A DNA stretch of 64,000 nucleotides from Anaeramoeba ignava. Its lineage: Eukaryota > Metamonada > Anaeramoebidae. Shown one piece after another: positions 44,165 to 54,699 of this stretch. Location: the NCBI GenBank assembly GCA_028826165.1, contig JAPDFW010000142.1, positions 55,125 through 119,124 on the forward strand. The letters run 5' to 3'. Below the pieces are notes generated by a model that did no database searches, was not told the DNA's origin, and saw nothing but the letters and a program-made list of their open reading frames with translations. A program made the position numbers and the translations under genes. Each line of letters opens with the position of its first letter. Within the stretch, counting starts at the first letter, position 1.

Positions 44165-45583
44165 ATGTCAAATACAAAACAAAAACATTTTGGAAGAATA
44201 CTTTTTGTTGGAAGAGAAGAAGTTGGAAAAACTTGTTTAATTGCAAGATATTGTGAAGATAAATATAAAAATGATCCTCAACCAACGATTGGAGCAGATT
44301 TTAGTACAAAAATTATTGAAATTGGGAATGATAGTTATGTTATTCAATTTTGGGATACTTCAGGAAGAGGTTAATTTGAAAAAAAGTTTTGTTTTATTTG
44401 CTTTTTTTTTCTTTATTTAAATATAAAAATTTTTTTGCTTTTTTTCTTTTAGAAGATATTTCTGAACTTATTACAAGTATTTCTTAAAAAGAAAAAATTA
44501 TTTCAAAAAAAAAAACAAAACATTATTTTTCTTTTGAATTAAGGATTCTTTCCACAAAATCAAGCTTCTGCACTTTGTTATGATATTACAAATAGAACTT
44601 CATTTGATGAAATTTTATCTTTTAAACAAAGAATTGAAAAATCACAAAAAGGAAATACAATTTTCTTTTTAATTGGAACAAAATGTGATTTAGAAAATGA
44701 AAGAAAAGTTTCAAAAGAAGAAGCTCAAAATCTTGCAAATCAATTAGGAATTAAATTTTATGAAGTTTCTGCAAAAAACAAAATCAATATAAATGAATGT
44801 TTTGATGATTTAATAAATGATATTTTGGATGTTTGGGATTTTTTTGATTTTCCTGATAAAAACGAAAACATTTATTTAGTTGATTCAATTACTGAAGATA
44901 TGAAGAAATTTTTTGAAAGAAAAGAATTTTGTGATTTTGAAATTGAATGCAAAGATGAAAAAAATAATCAAATAATCAAAATTCCAATTCATAAATTTTT
45001 TGTTCAACATCGTTTGAAAATGGATTCAAATCAATTTAATAATAAATTTCTTAAATTTGTTACTGAAACTTCAAAAAAAGATGTAGAAATTTCATTAGAA
45101 TCAATTTATACAGGAAAAACAGAAAATATTCCAAATTATTTAATTTTCAAAGAATTTAAATTAAAATTTACAGAATATCTTGGAACAAATTATAAATTTG
45201 GAAGAAAAGAATTAATAAACGATTTAAAGAAATTAATGAATGAAGAAACAAGTAAAGATTTTGAAATTATTTTGGGAAATGAAACAATCAAAGTTCACAA
45301 ATTAATATTAATAATAAGAAGTGAATTATATCGAGGAATGTTTTTATCTGTAACAGAAGATAAATCTAATTCTGTTCATGATTATAGTAACAAAAAACCA
45401 GAAACTATCAAAACATTAATTAATTTTCTTTATACAGATGAAATTCCAGAAAATTTAAACAAAAAAATATATCAAGAATTAATTGAATGTGTTGATTATT
45501 TTCAATTAAATCCAAAAATTACAGATAATTTAAACAAAATAATTGAAACAGTAGAAAAAGAAAAGAAATGCAAAATATTTTGA
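44165..45583 (+). CDS. Rab/Ras-like GTPase fused to double BTB, CaaX end (copy 2)
   Basis: Three exons: 44165-44369, 44453-44476 (again 24 nt) and 44544-45583, 422 residues. The G domain is closer to canonical Rabs: GREEVGKTCLIARYC, TIGADFSTK (switch I), WDTSGRE (G3), TKCDL (G4), SAK (G5). The Gln of WDTAGQE is Arg here too. From TKCDLENERKVSKEEAQNL on, the protein is nearly identical to copy 1, including both BTB domains and the end KKCKIF. Exon structure is shared, so this is a tandem duplication whose 3' two-thirds have been kept alike or duplicated more recently. Function as in copy 1; this one is more likely to bind GTP normally. Confidence 0.93.
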
Positions 45584-45684
45584 TTTATTTTATTTTATTT
45601 TCTTGCTTTTTTTTTGGGGATTAAAAAAAAGGGAAAAAGAAATATTAATAATTAATAATTCATTAAAAAAAGAAAAAAAGAAAA

Positions 45685-48600
45685 TCATTTTGGAAATTGT
45701 TCTAAAATTTCAAGAATTTCTTGAAAAGAAGGTCTTTTGTCAGGATTTTGGTCCCAACATTGAATAATCAATTTCTTCCAATTTCTATCATCAACAAGAG
45801 AAATATCAGGTCTTTGTCTTCTATATCCAACATTTAAAGCAATTTCAACAGGATCTGAAATTCCTCTAAAAGGGAAATCGCAAGTGTAAATTTCCCACAA
45901 AACAATTCCATAAGAATAAATATCAGCTTTATGATTATAATTTTCATTGAGAAATAATTCTGGTGCCATCCAACAAGCTGTACCACGAAATGCAGTCATT
46001 TTGAGACTTTCCTCAAAAATTCTTGACAATCCAAAATCACAAATTTTTGCTCTTCCAAAATCATCCATTAAAATATTAAAACTTTTCAAATCTCGATGAA
46101 TAATCATCTTTGGTTTTGTAAGATGAAGATAATTCATTCCACTAGCAATATCTCTTGCAATTTGCAGTTTAGTGACGTGAGGGAATCGAGAATTTGATTT
46201 CAAATCACCTTCATTTTTCCAAAAGTTTTTAGTGATAAATTTTTCGTGAAGAAAATCATAAAGCGTTCCTCCTTTTAAAAATTCAGTCACAAGGAAAATA
46301 TTAGGAGGGTTTGTGCAAGCTCCTAAAAACAACACAATATTTGGATGCCTTGCCTTGCTGAGCATCAAAACCTCTCTTTTAAACTGGTTCAAATAGTCTC
46401 CTGTTTTGTATTCAGATTTGATTCTTTTAACCGCAACTTGAATTCCTCTCCAACTTGAACGATATACTTTTCCATAAGAACCTGATCCAACTTCCTCAAT
46501 ATCCACAATTTCATCAGGTTCAATTTCGTTATAAGAATCGGAGATGATTTGCTGTGTCATTTTTAGTGTTTCCATTTCTTTTTGCATCTCCATTTTTTTG
46601 GATTCCAATTCCTCAAATTGTTTTTTTAATTCGTCAATTTTTTCTTCATAATATTTTTTTTTGCTTTCCACTTCCAATTTTTCTTCTTCCAATTCTTGGA
46701 AATCTGTTTCTGTCATAATTAAAGAATAATTCAGTGTATTTTCGTTTAAGTTTTCTTCTTGTTTTTTTGGATTTTTTATAGATTTTTCAATTTGCATTAA
46801 ATTATCAATATTTTCATTTTCATTTTCATTTCCATTTTCATTTTCAATTCTTTGTTTTGTTCGCAAATGTATTTTTTTTTTGGATTGATTTTCTTGATTT
46901 AATTTTTGCAAAAATTTATATGGAAGCAACCACATTATTTTTTGCGATTTTTGGTTTTGAAGATATTCGAAAATTGCTGGAATTCCTTGAGAAATTAAAC
47001 TAATTGGTGGATTAATAAGTGGATTATTTTCAAGATTAAGTGATTTTAAGTATTTGAGATGAGATATTTTTGAAGGAAGAAAAAAAATCTCATTTGAACT
47101 TAAATCTAATTGGAAAAAAAAAATAATATAAAAATATTAATAAAAGAAGATCAATTTTGATAATTATATTTTTTTTTTGGAAATAACTACTTAATTCTTG
47201 TAATGAATTCATTAAATAAATTTCTGAAGGAATAAATGAAATTTGATTTTGACTTAAATTAAGACATAATAATTGTTCCATTTTTGCAAATTCTTTTGGG
47301 AAAAAAACGAGTGAATTATTGACTAATGATAATTTCTTTAATTTCTGAAGTCTGAACAATGATTTATCTAATTTTGATATTTGGTTGTGATCCAAAACTA
47401 ATTCTTCCAATGAAATGAAGTTTCTTATTTGATAAGAAATTGATTTAATTTGGTTATAATCCAATTTAAGAATTTGGAGATTTGGAAGTTTTCCAATTGT
47501 TTTTGGGAAACTAGAAATGTTATTTTTGCTTAACCATAAAATTTCCAGAGATTCAAATCCAGAAATGTGTTCTGGAAGTTTTTTGATTGAGTTATTATTT
47601 AAGTAAAGTATTTTGATTGATTTTAAATGTGATATTTGTTCAGGAAATTCTTCGATATTGTTATTGCTTAATTCCAATTCTTTGAGAGAAGATAAATCTG
47701 AGAATTCTTGAGGTAAAGTTTGAATTTTGTTATCATTTAGATATAATTCTTCTAATTTTTGGAGTTTTCCAATCTTATATTTAAAATTTATTATTAAATA
47801 TTATTATTAAATATTTTTAAATATTATTAAATATTATTATTAAATATTTTAAATATTATTAAATATTATTATTAATTATTATTATTAAATATTATTATTA
47901 AATATTATTATTAAATATTATTATTATTATTAAATATTATTATTTTTAAATATTATTATTAAATATTATTATTAAATATTATTAAATAATAATATTATTA
48001 AATATTTTTAAATATTATTATTATTAAATATTATTAAATAATATTATTAAATATTATTAAATAATATTATTAAATAATATTATTAAATATTATTAAATAA
48101 TATTATTAAATATTATTAAATAATATTATTAAATATTATTAAATAATATTATTAAATATTATTAAATAATATTATTAAATATTATTAAATAATATTATTA
48201 AATATTATTATTAAATATTATTATTAAATATTATTAAATATTTTTCAAGAAAATACCTTAGGACTAATTTCTGTAATTTCATTAAAAGATAATCCTAATT
48301 GTTTCAAATTCAATAAAGCACCCAAACAACTAGGAAAAGAATCCAATTTATTTCCACCTAAATCTAATCTAAATAACTGTTGACAATTAGAAATCTGAAA
48401 AGGAATTTCTTTCAATTCATTATCAGTAAGATAAAGTTCTTGCAAATTTGATAATCTTCCAATATTACTTGTTAAAACACGCAAATGATTTTGACAAATA
48501 CTTAATTTAACAAGATTTGTTAAATTAGAAATTTCATTAGGAAGTGACAAAAGATAATTTTTATTCAATAATAAAGTATTTAAATTAATAAGTTTTCCAA

Positions 48601-48856
48601 TTTCTTGAGGTAAATATTCAAGTTGATTATTTGATAAAATCAATGTGTTTAAATTAATAAGTTCTCCTATTTCTTGTGGTATTTTTATTAATTTATTTTC
48701 TTGAAGGTTTAAATGCTTTAATTGTGTTAATTTTCCAATTGTTGGTGTTAATTGAAGTAATCTTAATTTTGATAAATCAAGTTCTTCTCTTTGATTTTTT
48801 TCTGCTTCTTTTATTATTTGATATACACTTTTCTTTTTCTCTTTATTTGGATTCAT
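45685..48856 (-). CDS. LRR-TKL protein kinase
   Basis: Three exons (minus): 48856-48257, 47773-47191 and 47105-45685, about 867 residues. Residues 1 to about 440 hold about 16 leucine-rich repeats of 23 residues (LNTLILSNNQLEYLPQEIGKL type). A charged linker and coiled coil follow (about 470-585, with an NENENEN tract). The C-terminal kinase (about 600-860) is tyrosine-kinase-like: GSGSYGKVYRSSWRG, VAVKRI, HRDLKSFNILMD, DFGLSRIFE, GTACWMAPE and DIYSYGIVLWEI. All catalytic residues are present, so it should be active. LRR-TKL kinases act in signalling in amoebae. Introns are 483 nt (ATTATTAAAT repeat) and 85 nt. The first exon join gives a smooth LRR (ISPK then IGKLQKLEELYL). Confidence 0.93.
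47774..48256. repeat. ATTATTAAAT minisatellite in LRR-TKL intron 1
   Basis: 483 bp of units built from TATTATTAAA, 10-15 bp long, between two leucine-rich repeats. No coding content. Confidence 0.88.
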
Positions 48857-48974
48857 TTTTTTTTTCTTTTTTTTTTTTATTTGAAAAAAATGAAAAAAAT
48901 GATTTTTGAATTTAAAATAAATTTTTTTCCCTTTTTTAAAAAAAAATTTTTTCCATTCCCTTTTTTATTCCCTT

Positions 48975-49830
48975 TTATAATCAATTTTAAATCAATTTTA
49001 AATTAATTTTATATTAATTTTAAATCAATTTTATATCAATTTTATATCAATTTTAAATCAATTTTAAATCAATTTTAAATCAATTTTAAATTAATTTTAT
49101 ATCAATTTTAAATCAATTTTATATCAATTTTAAATCAATTTTATATCAATTTTAAATCAATTTTAAATTAATTTTATATTAATTTTAAATCAATTTTATA
49201 TCAATTTTATATCAATTTTAAATCAATTTTATATCAATTTTAAATTAATTTTATATCAATTTTAAATCAATTTTATATCAATTTTATATCAATTTTATAT
49301 CAATTTTATATCAATTTTATATCAATTTTATATCAATTTATAATCAATTTTAAATCAATTTTAAATCAATTTTAAATCAATTTTATATCAATTTTATATC
49401 AATTTTAAATCAATTTTATATCAATTTTAAATCAATTTTATATCAATTTTAAATCAATTTTATATTAATTTTATATCAATTTTATATCAATTTTATATCA
49501 ATTTTATATCAATTTTATATCAATTTTATATCAATTTTAAATCAATTTTAAATCAATTTTAAATCAATTTTATATCAATTTTATATTAATTTCAAATCAA
49601 TTTTATATCAATTTTAAATCAATTTTAAATCAATTTTAAATCAATTTTAAATCAATTTTATATCAATTTTATATCAATTTTAAATCAATTTTATATCAAT
49701 TTTAAATCAATTTTATATCAATTTTATATTAATTTTATATCAATTTTAAATCAATTTATAATCAATTTTAAATCAATTTTAAATCAATTTTATATTAATT
49801 TTAAATCAATTTTAATTCAATTTTTAAATT
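48975..49830. repeat. 11-bp minisatellite of CAATTTTAAAT/CAATTTTATAT
   Basis: About 75 units of 11 bp, differing mainly at one position (A or T), in mixed order with a few C-to-T changes (TTAATTTT). It lies between the promoter side of LRR-TKL and the H1-like gene. No coding content. Confidence 0.93.
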
Positions 49831-50046
49831 AAAGTGGAAATGGATTAGTTTTTGAAAAAGTGGATTTTTTTGGATTTTAACGAATCTATTTGTTTTTGAT
49901 TATTTTTTATTGTTTTTATTATATTTGGATCAATTAAAAAGCGTTATTGTAACAAAAAAAAAATTTTGAATAAAAATGGGCAAAAAAAAAAAATTTTAAA
50001 AATATCCATTTTTTTTTTCTTTTCAAAAAATTTTGTTTTTTTTAAA

Positions 50047-50730
50047 ATGTCAAGAGTTTCTAAAAAAAGAAAAGATCCAGTTCAACCCCAAACAGTAAGA
50101 GTAGTAACAGAAGTAGTAATCCCACAAATAGCCCAAATACCAGCAGTTGGAGCGACTCAAAAAAAAGCAAGAACAACAACAAAAGGAAGAACAACAGCAA
50201 AAGCAAAAAAAACAACAGCAAAAGCAAAAACTACAACAGCAAAAGCAAAAACAACAGCAAAAGCAAAAACTACTAAAGGAACAGTAACAAAAATTACGAA
50301 GGCAAAAACAAAACCTAAAAAACAAACAGCAGCAAAAAAAGCAAAACCAACAAATCAAAATTCTATCATCAGAAATATTGTTGGAAAAAAAATCATTGAA
50401 GCAGCTCTTATTCATACACCAGGAACAAAAATGAATTGTGACTTGATTCTTCAAGATCCAAACAATCAGGAGATTATAAATAAAAAAGATAAAACTTTTA
50501 TTGAAAAAGTGGATCAAGCAATTATTTCTTCAATGGAAACTGATACAGTCAAAATGGAAGTTAATGATGAACCTTCTGCTAAAAGAATTGAAACTATTGC
50601 AAGATGTGTTCATAAACTTCAATTAGGTGTTTATGGTTGGGGAAGAACTCTTGAAGATTGTATGGATTCTTTTTATTATGACGGAAAGAAAGTTGTTCAT
50701 AGATCTTATATTCCTTACACAAAAAAATAA
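50047..50730 (+). CDS. Histone H1-like basic protein with unknown C-terminal domain
   Basis: 227 residues from ATG at 50047 (a TTG-started extension from 49966 has a Lys/Phe-rich run with no merit). Residues about 40-105 are Lys/Ala/Thr repeats (TTAKAKTTTAKAKTTAKAK), as in H1-type chromatin proteins. The C-terminal 120 residues fold differently: NIVGKKIIEAALIHTPG, then DLILQDPNNQEIINKKDKTF, and a Trp/Tyr-rich end (LQLGVYGWGRTLEDCMDSFYYDGKKVVHRS). I do not recognise that domain. Probably nuclear and DNA-binding through the basic tail. Codon use is richer in C and G than the neighbours, which suits a well-expressed gene. Confidence 0.8.
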   Translation: MSRVSKKRKDPVQPQTVRVVTEVVIPQIAQIPAVGATQKKARTTTKGRTTAKAKKTTAKAKTTTAKAKTTAKAKTTKGTVTKITKAKTKPKKQTAAKKAKPTNQNSIIRNIVGKKIIEAALIHTPGTKMNCDLILQDPNNQEIINKKDKTFIEKVDQAIISSMETDTVKMEVNDEPSAKRIETIARCVHKLQLGVYGWGRTLEDCMDSFYYDGKKVVHRSYIPYTKK

Positions 50731-50888
50731 GTAAAAAAAAAAAGCAAAAAACAAATTCGGAAAAATTTTTTTTTATTTTGAGGATTTTTTTGTTCCAAAT
50801 TTTTTTGGTTTTTCATTTTTCATTTTTTCATTTTTTTCATTTTTTTCTTTTCAAAAAAATTAAAAAATAAAAAAATTAAAAAAACAAA

Positions 50889-52807
50889 ATGAAAGAAATT
50901 TTATTTTTTGGTAAAAACACAAGACCAATAATTTTCAAAAATGAACCAAATCAAATAACAAAACCAATTCAATTTAAATTTGAAAATGAAAATGAAAATG
51001 AAAATGAAAATGAAAATGAAAATGAAAATGAAAAACAAATTAAAAAAATTTCATCAGGAAGATTTTCAATAATTTTCCTTTTTAAAAATGGAAAAGCAAT
51101 AAAATATTTAAATGAAAATTATTCAAATCAAAAATTTCAAAAATTCAAATTGAAGAAAATATTCAAAAAGTAACTGTTGGTGAAAGAAATGAAGCTATTT
51201 TAACAATAGAAGGAAATGTATTTGCTAAAGGAAAAGAGATTAATCAAGAAAATCCAAATGAATTTATCAATATTTCATCATTAATTGAAGATAAAAATGA
51301 TAGAGTAATTGAAGATATTGTTTCTGGAAATAATTCAATTTATTTATTAACTTCAAATCAAAATGCTTATGGAATTGGTTCAAATTAATATGGCCAACTT
51401 GGTTTTGATTCTACAACACTTCCAAAAACACAAAAACCAATTTTAATGATGAAAAATGTTTCTAAAATATTTTCAGGAATTTCTTCACATTCTGTTTTTC
51501 TTTTAAATTCAAATCAAGAATTATTTGTATCAGGAAATAATTTTTATAATCAAATTGGATTAGGAGAATCAAGACAATACAAAAATATCCAAAAATTAAC
51601 CAAAATCCAAAATATTCCAAAAGGTAAAATAATTGATATTAAATGTGGAAATTATCATTCAATAATGTTGATTGAAAATGAAGATGAAAATCCAAAAAGA
51701 AAACTTTATTCATGTGGAAATTATCACGATAATGGAATTGGCAAAAATGAAGATACTTATGAATTTACTGAAATCAAATCATCTTTATTTGAAAATGATG
51801 ATATTCTTGAAATTTCTGTTGGAAATAAACATACTTTGGTTTTAACTTCCAATTCAAAATTAATAGGATTTGGAGATAATAATTATGGTCAATTAGGAAC
51901 TGGAGATACAGAAAACCAAAAAATTCCAATTCAAATTAAACTTCCTAAATTAAGATTTAATGAAAATATTTCTAATTATCATATTTCTTGTGGATTTTAC
52001 AAATCATTTCTTTATTATTCTCCTCCTTCTTTTTCCAATCTTGAAGAAGATTTGATAAAATTATTTAAAAGAAAAGAATTTTGTGATATTTCATTTAAAA
52101 CAGAAAATGGAGAAATAATTGAAGCTCATAAATTAATATTGAAATATAGATTAAATCAAAATGAAAATCAAATTGAAAAACTTCAAGAAATTATTTCAAC
52201 AAAATCAATTAAAGAATCAAATCAAATATTTGAAATGATTTATTCAAATAGAATAATAAATCCAAAATTATATTCTGAAATTAAAGAAATTATAAATTCA
52301 AATGAAAAAATTGAAGAAACAATGAAAAGAATTTATTTAAATGAAAATGAAAAAGATTTTATAATTGAAAGAAAAGAAAAACAATATAAATTTCCAAAAT
52401 TAATATTAATAATGAGAAGTGAATTATATCGAGGAATGTTTTTATCTGTAACAAATGATACTTCTAATAAAGTTACAGATTATAGTGAATTAAGTAATAA
52501 ATCATTTCAAATATTTAAATATTGGATTTATTCAAATCAAATTAAAGAAGAAATTCAAATTACACAAGAAATAATTAATGAATTAGAAATTGGAATTGAT
52601 TATTTTCAATTAAATCAAACAAATCCAAATTTATTTGATTTAATAATCAAAATCAAAATTAAAATAAAAAGAATAAAAATAAATTTAATAAGACTTAATA
52701 ATAAAAATAATTTCCAAATTAAATTTAAAAACAAAAAGCAAATTCCACTTTTTTTAATAAAAATTTTTTTTTTAATTCTTCTTTTCATTTTTTTATTTTT
52801 TTTTTAA
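50889..52807 (+). pseudogene. RCC1-BTB paralog with a frameshift and a nonsense codon
   Basis: Start and repeats match the intact copy at 15664-17472 (MKEILFFGKNTRPIIFKNEP, then a long Glu-Asn repeat). A missing base near 51141 shifts the frame: it should continue IQIEENIQKVTVG but reads KLKKIFKK and stops at 51173. In the right frame, TAA at 51386-51388 replaces the GAA of GSNEYGQLG. After 51446 both BTB domains are intact. The C-terminus runs into a low-complexity basic and hydrophobic extension instead of the normal DLLIKKFNNQN. It is a third paralog, 32 kb away from the tandem pair, and probably non-functional. Confidence 0.85.
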
Positions 52808-52829
52808 ATTTAATAAAAAAAAAATTCAA

Positions 52830-53540
52830 ATGCAAACACCAGTTACATTAATTACAGTTAAAAAAGGAAAACCAAAACTTCAATACAAAGATTCAAATCA
52901 AGAAACAAAAGAAATTCAACAAGATTTTGAATCAAATGATGTTCACATTTATACCTTTATTTTTTCAGAAAAAGAACTTAATTACACATTTGATACAGAA
53001 AAAGAAAATGAAGATGAAGACCAATTCAAACAAATTAAGATTAAAGAATCAAAGATTATTTTTGATTTCGATGAAAAAGATTCAAAAAAATATGGAACAA
53101 GAGTTATTGATGCAGTTATTAATTATTCATCTCCAAGTGAAAAAAAAATAATAAAAGAAAAGCATTGGGAATTTTTCTTTGGATTTCTTAATCAATTCTC
53201 AAAAAAAGGATTTCAAACAAAACAAACTTCAAAAGTTACTTTCAAATCAAAACCAGAAAATATTGCCAAAATTCTTTTTGTTCTTGGATTAAGATACAGT
53301 AAATCAACTCTGAAGAAAATTTTCAACGAAAGTAAAAAAGATGATTTAATTGAATGCAATAAACAAATCATCCAATTTTATCAAACAAAAGAAAATCCTG
53401 ATGTTTTTAATATTCTCACTAATTTTCTTTCTGAATTCAACCAAAATTACAAAGAATCAAAAAAAATCGTTTTTTTTCCTCTTTTCATTACTTTCAAAAA
53501 GGAATTCACAAATCCAAAATATTCAACAAAAAGACCTTGA
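52830..53540 (+). CDS. RNF213-like protein, N-terminal part (before frameshift 1)
   Basis: This frame opens the giant gene (ATG at 52830, MQTPVTLITVKKGK) with a beta-rich region (about 1-115) and a helical part (KHWEFFFGFLNQFSKKGF, NIAKILFVLGLRYSK). It lies 22 bp after the RCC1-BTB copy. No domain here is one I can name with confidence; its place ahead of the AAA core suggests the RNF213 N-terminal arm. The frame should leave near 53470, in an A8/T8 stretch, to the next block; the last 20-odd codons to 53540 are probably out of frame. One extra A or T explains the break. Confidence 0.7.
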   Translation: MQTPVTLITVKKGKPKLQYKDSNQETKEIQQDFESNDVHIYTFIFSEKELNYTFDTEKENEDEDQFKQIKIKESKIIFDFDEKDSKKYGTRVIDAVINYSSPSEKKIIKEKHWEFFFGFLNQFSKKGFQTKQTSKVTFKSKPENIAKILFVLGLRYSKSTLKKIFNESKKDDLIECNKQIIQFYQTKENPDVFNILTNFLSEFNQNYKESKKIVFFPLFITFKKEFTNPKYSTKRP

Positions 53541-54699
53541 AATTCTCTTTTCTTTTTATGCAAAGTATCACTTCAAACTTTCTGAACTTTCAAAAGAAGT
53601 TTTAATCAAGATTTTCGGCAAATCATTAAATTTCGAAAACATAATTTGGTTCAATTTTATTAATGCAATTCAAAAAAAAGGATTGATGATAAATCTATTT
53701 TTAATTCCAAGTTTCCAGGATAATTTGAAAAATACAATTTTCCCTAATTTATTGGAATTTTTTCAATTTTGGATGAATTTTTACAATTTTATGAAAAGTA
53801 AAGAAACAAAAGAAACATATAAGGAAAACGAAAAAAGAAGTTATATTGAAAAATTGACTGATGTTATTGTTGGTTATTCTATTTTTAATCAACCCTGTTT
53901 GAAAAATGAAAAAAGAAGTTGTATTGAAAAATTATCTGATTTAGTTACAATTTTCAAAAATAAAAGTTATCATGAATACAGCAATAAACAAATCAAAAAC
54001 AACGATGAAAGATTACAATTTTTTGATAAATTAGATGAAAAAGCAAAAGAATTCTATTTGATGGATTTAGAAAATGATTTCAAAAATGTTTCAAAAAAAC
54101 AATTTTTAAGATTTCTTCCAATAAAAATCCAATTAGAAAGTTGGAGCGAATATTTATTGAATGAAAGAAAAAAATTAGAAGAAATTTCTTTTGATGAAAT
54201 TATCCAAAATAAAGAAGGTTTATCAAAAAGATGGATGAATATAATTATTCTATTTTTGCAATTCAATACTTCAAATCCTAAAAACAATTTATTATATCCA
54301 AAAAATCCAAATAAAAATGAAATTAATTTGGCTCATAATCTTAAAGAAAAATTGGAAAAATATCAAAAATATATCTACGATTATTTTACCAAATTACAAG
54401 ATCCAAAACAAGCTACAATGAATGATTTAAAGAATTTCCAACAAAATGAAAAGAAGTTCAAAAAATTATTTCCTTTCTTCCAAGAGAATTTGAAAAAAAA
54501 AATCCAAAAAAACAAAAAAATTTACTTAAAACTTATTGAGGAATTTTCTCCAATAAAAGATTTATTTCTCAAATTTGATGAAAAGAAGATTAATCAAAAA
54601 TTTCCAAATTGGGAAAAAATTGACACAATGGAAATTACAATCGATCAATTCCAAAAATTCATTAAAACATTAAAGGAAAGAAAAAGATACTTTGTTTAG
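53455..54699 (+). CDS. RNF213-like protein, stalk region block 2
   Basis: Open frame continuing after frameshift 1. The real protein starts near 53470 (SLLSKRNSQIQNIQQKDLEI); the earlier part of the frame is out of register. It is all-helical and Lys/Glu/Asn-rich (FGKSLNFENIIWFNFINAIQKKG, DERLQFFDKLDEKAKEFYL). RNF213 has a long alpha-helical stalk ahead of its AAA ring, and this region fits that place. No motif proves it alone. The frame is lost again near 54685 in an A5 run, where a stop follows at 54697. Confidence 0.65.
   Translation, partial: NQKKSFFFLFSLLSKRNSQIQNIQQKDLEILFSFYAKYHFKLSELSKEVLIKIFGKSLNFENIIWFNFINAIQKKGLMINLFLIPSFQDNLKNTIFPNLLEFFQFWMNFYNFMKSKETKETYKENEKRSYIEKLTDVIVGYSIFNQPCLKNEKRSCIEKLSDLVTIFKNKSYHEYSNKQIKNNDERLQFFDKLDEKAKEFYLMDLENDFKNVSKKQFLRFLPIKIQLESWSEYLLNERKKLEEISFDEIIQNKEGLSKRWMNIIILFLQFNTSNPKNNLLYPKNPNKNEINLAHNLKEKLEKYQKYIYDYFTKLQDPKQATMNDLKNFQQNEKKFKKLFPFFQENLKKKIQKNKKIYLKLIEEFSPIKDLFLKFDEKKINQKFPNWEKIDTMEITIDQFQKFIKTLKERKRYFV

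Noticed and set aside
49966-50046. N-terminal extension of the H1-like gene
   Set aside because: It begins at a TTG and codes for a Lys/Phe run from A and T homopolymers; the ATG at 50047 is a better start.
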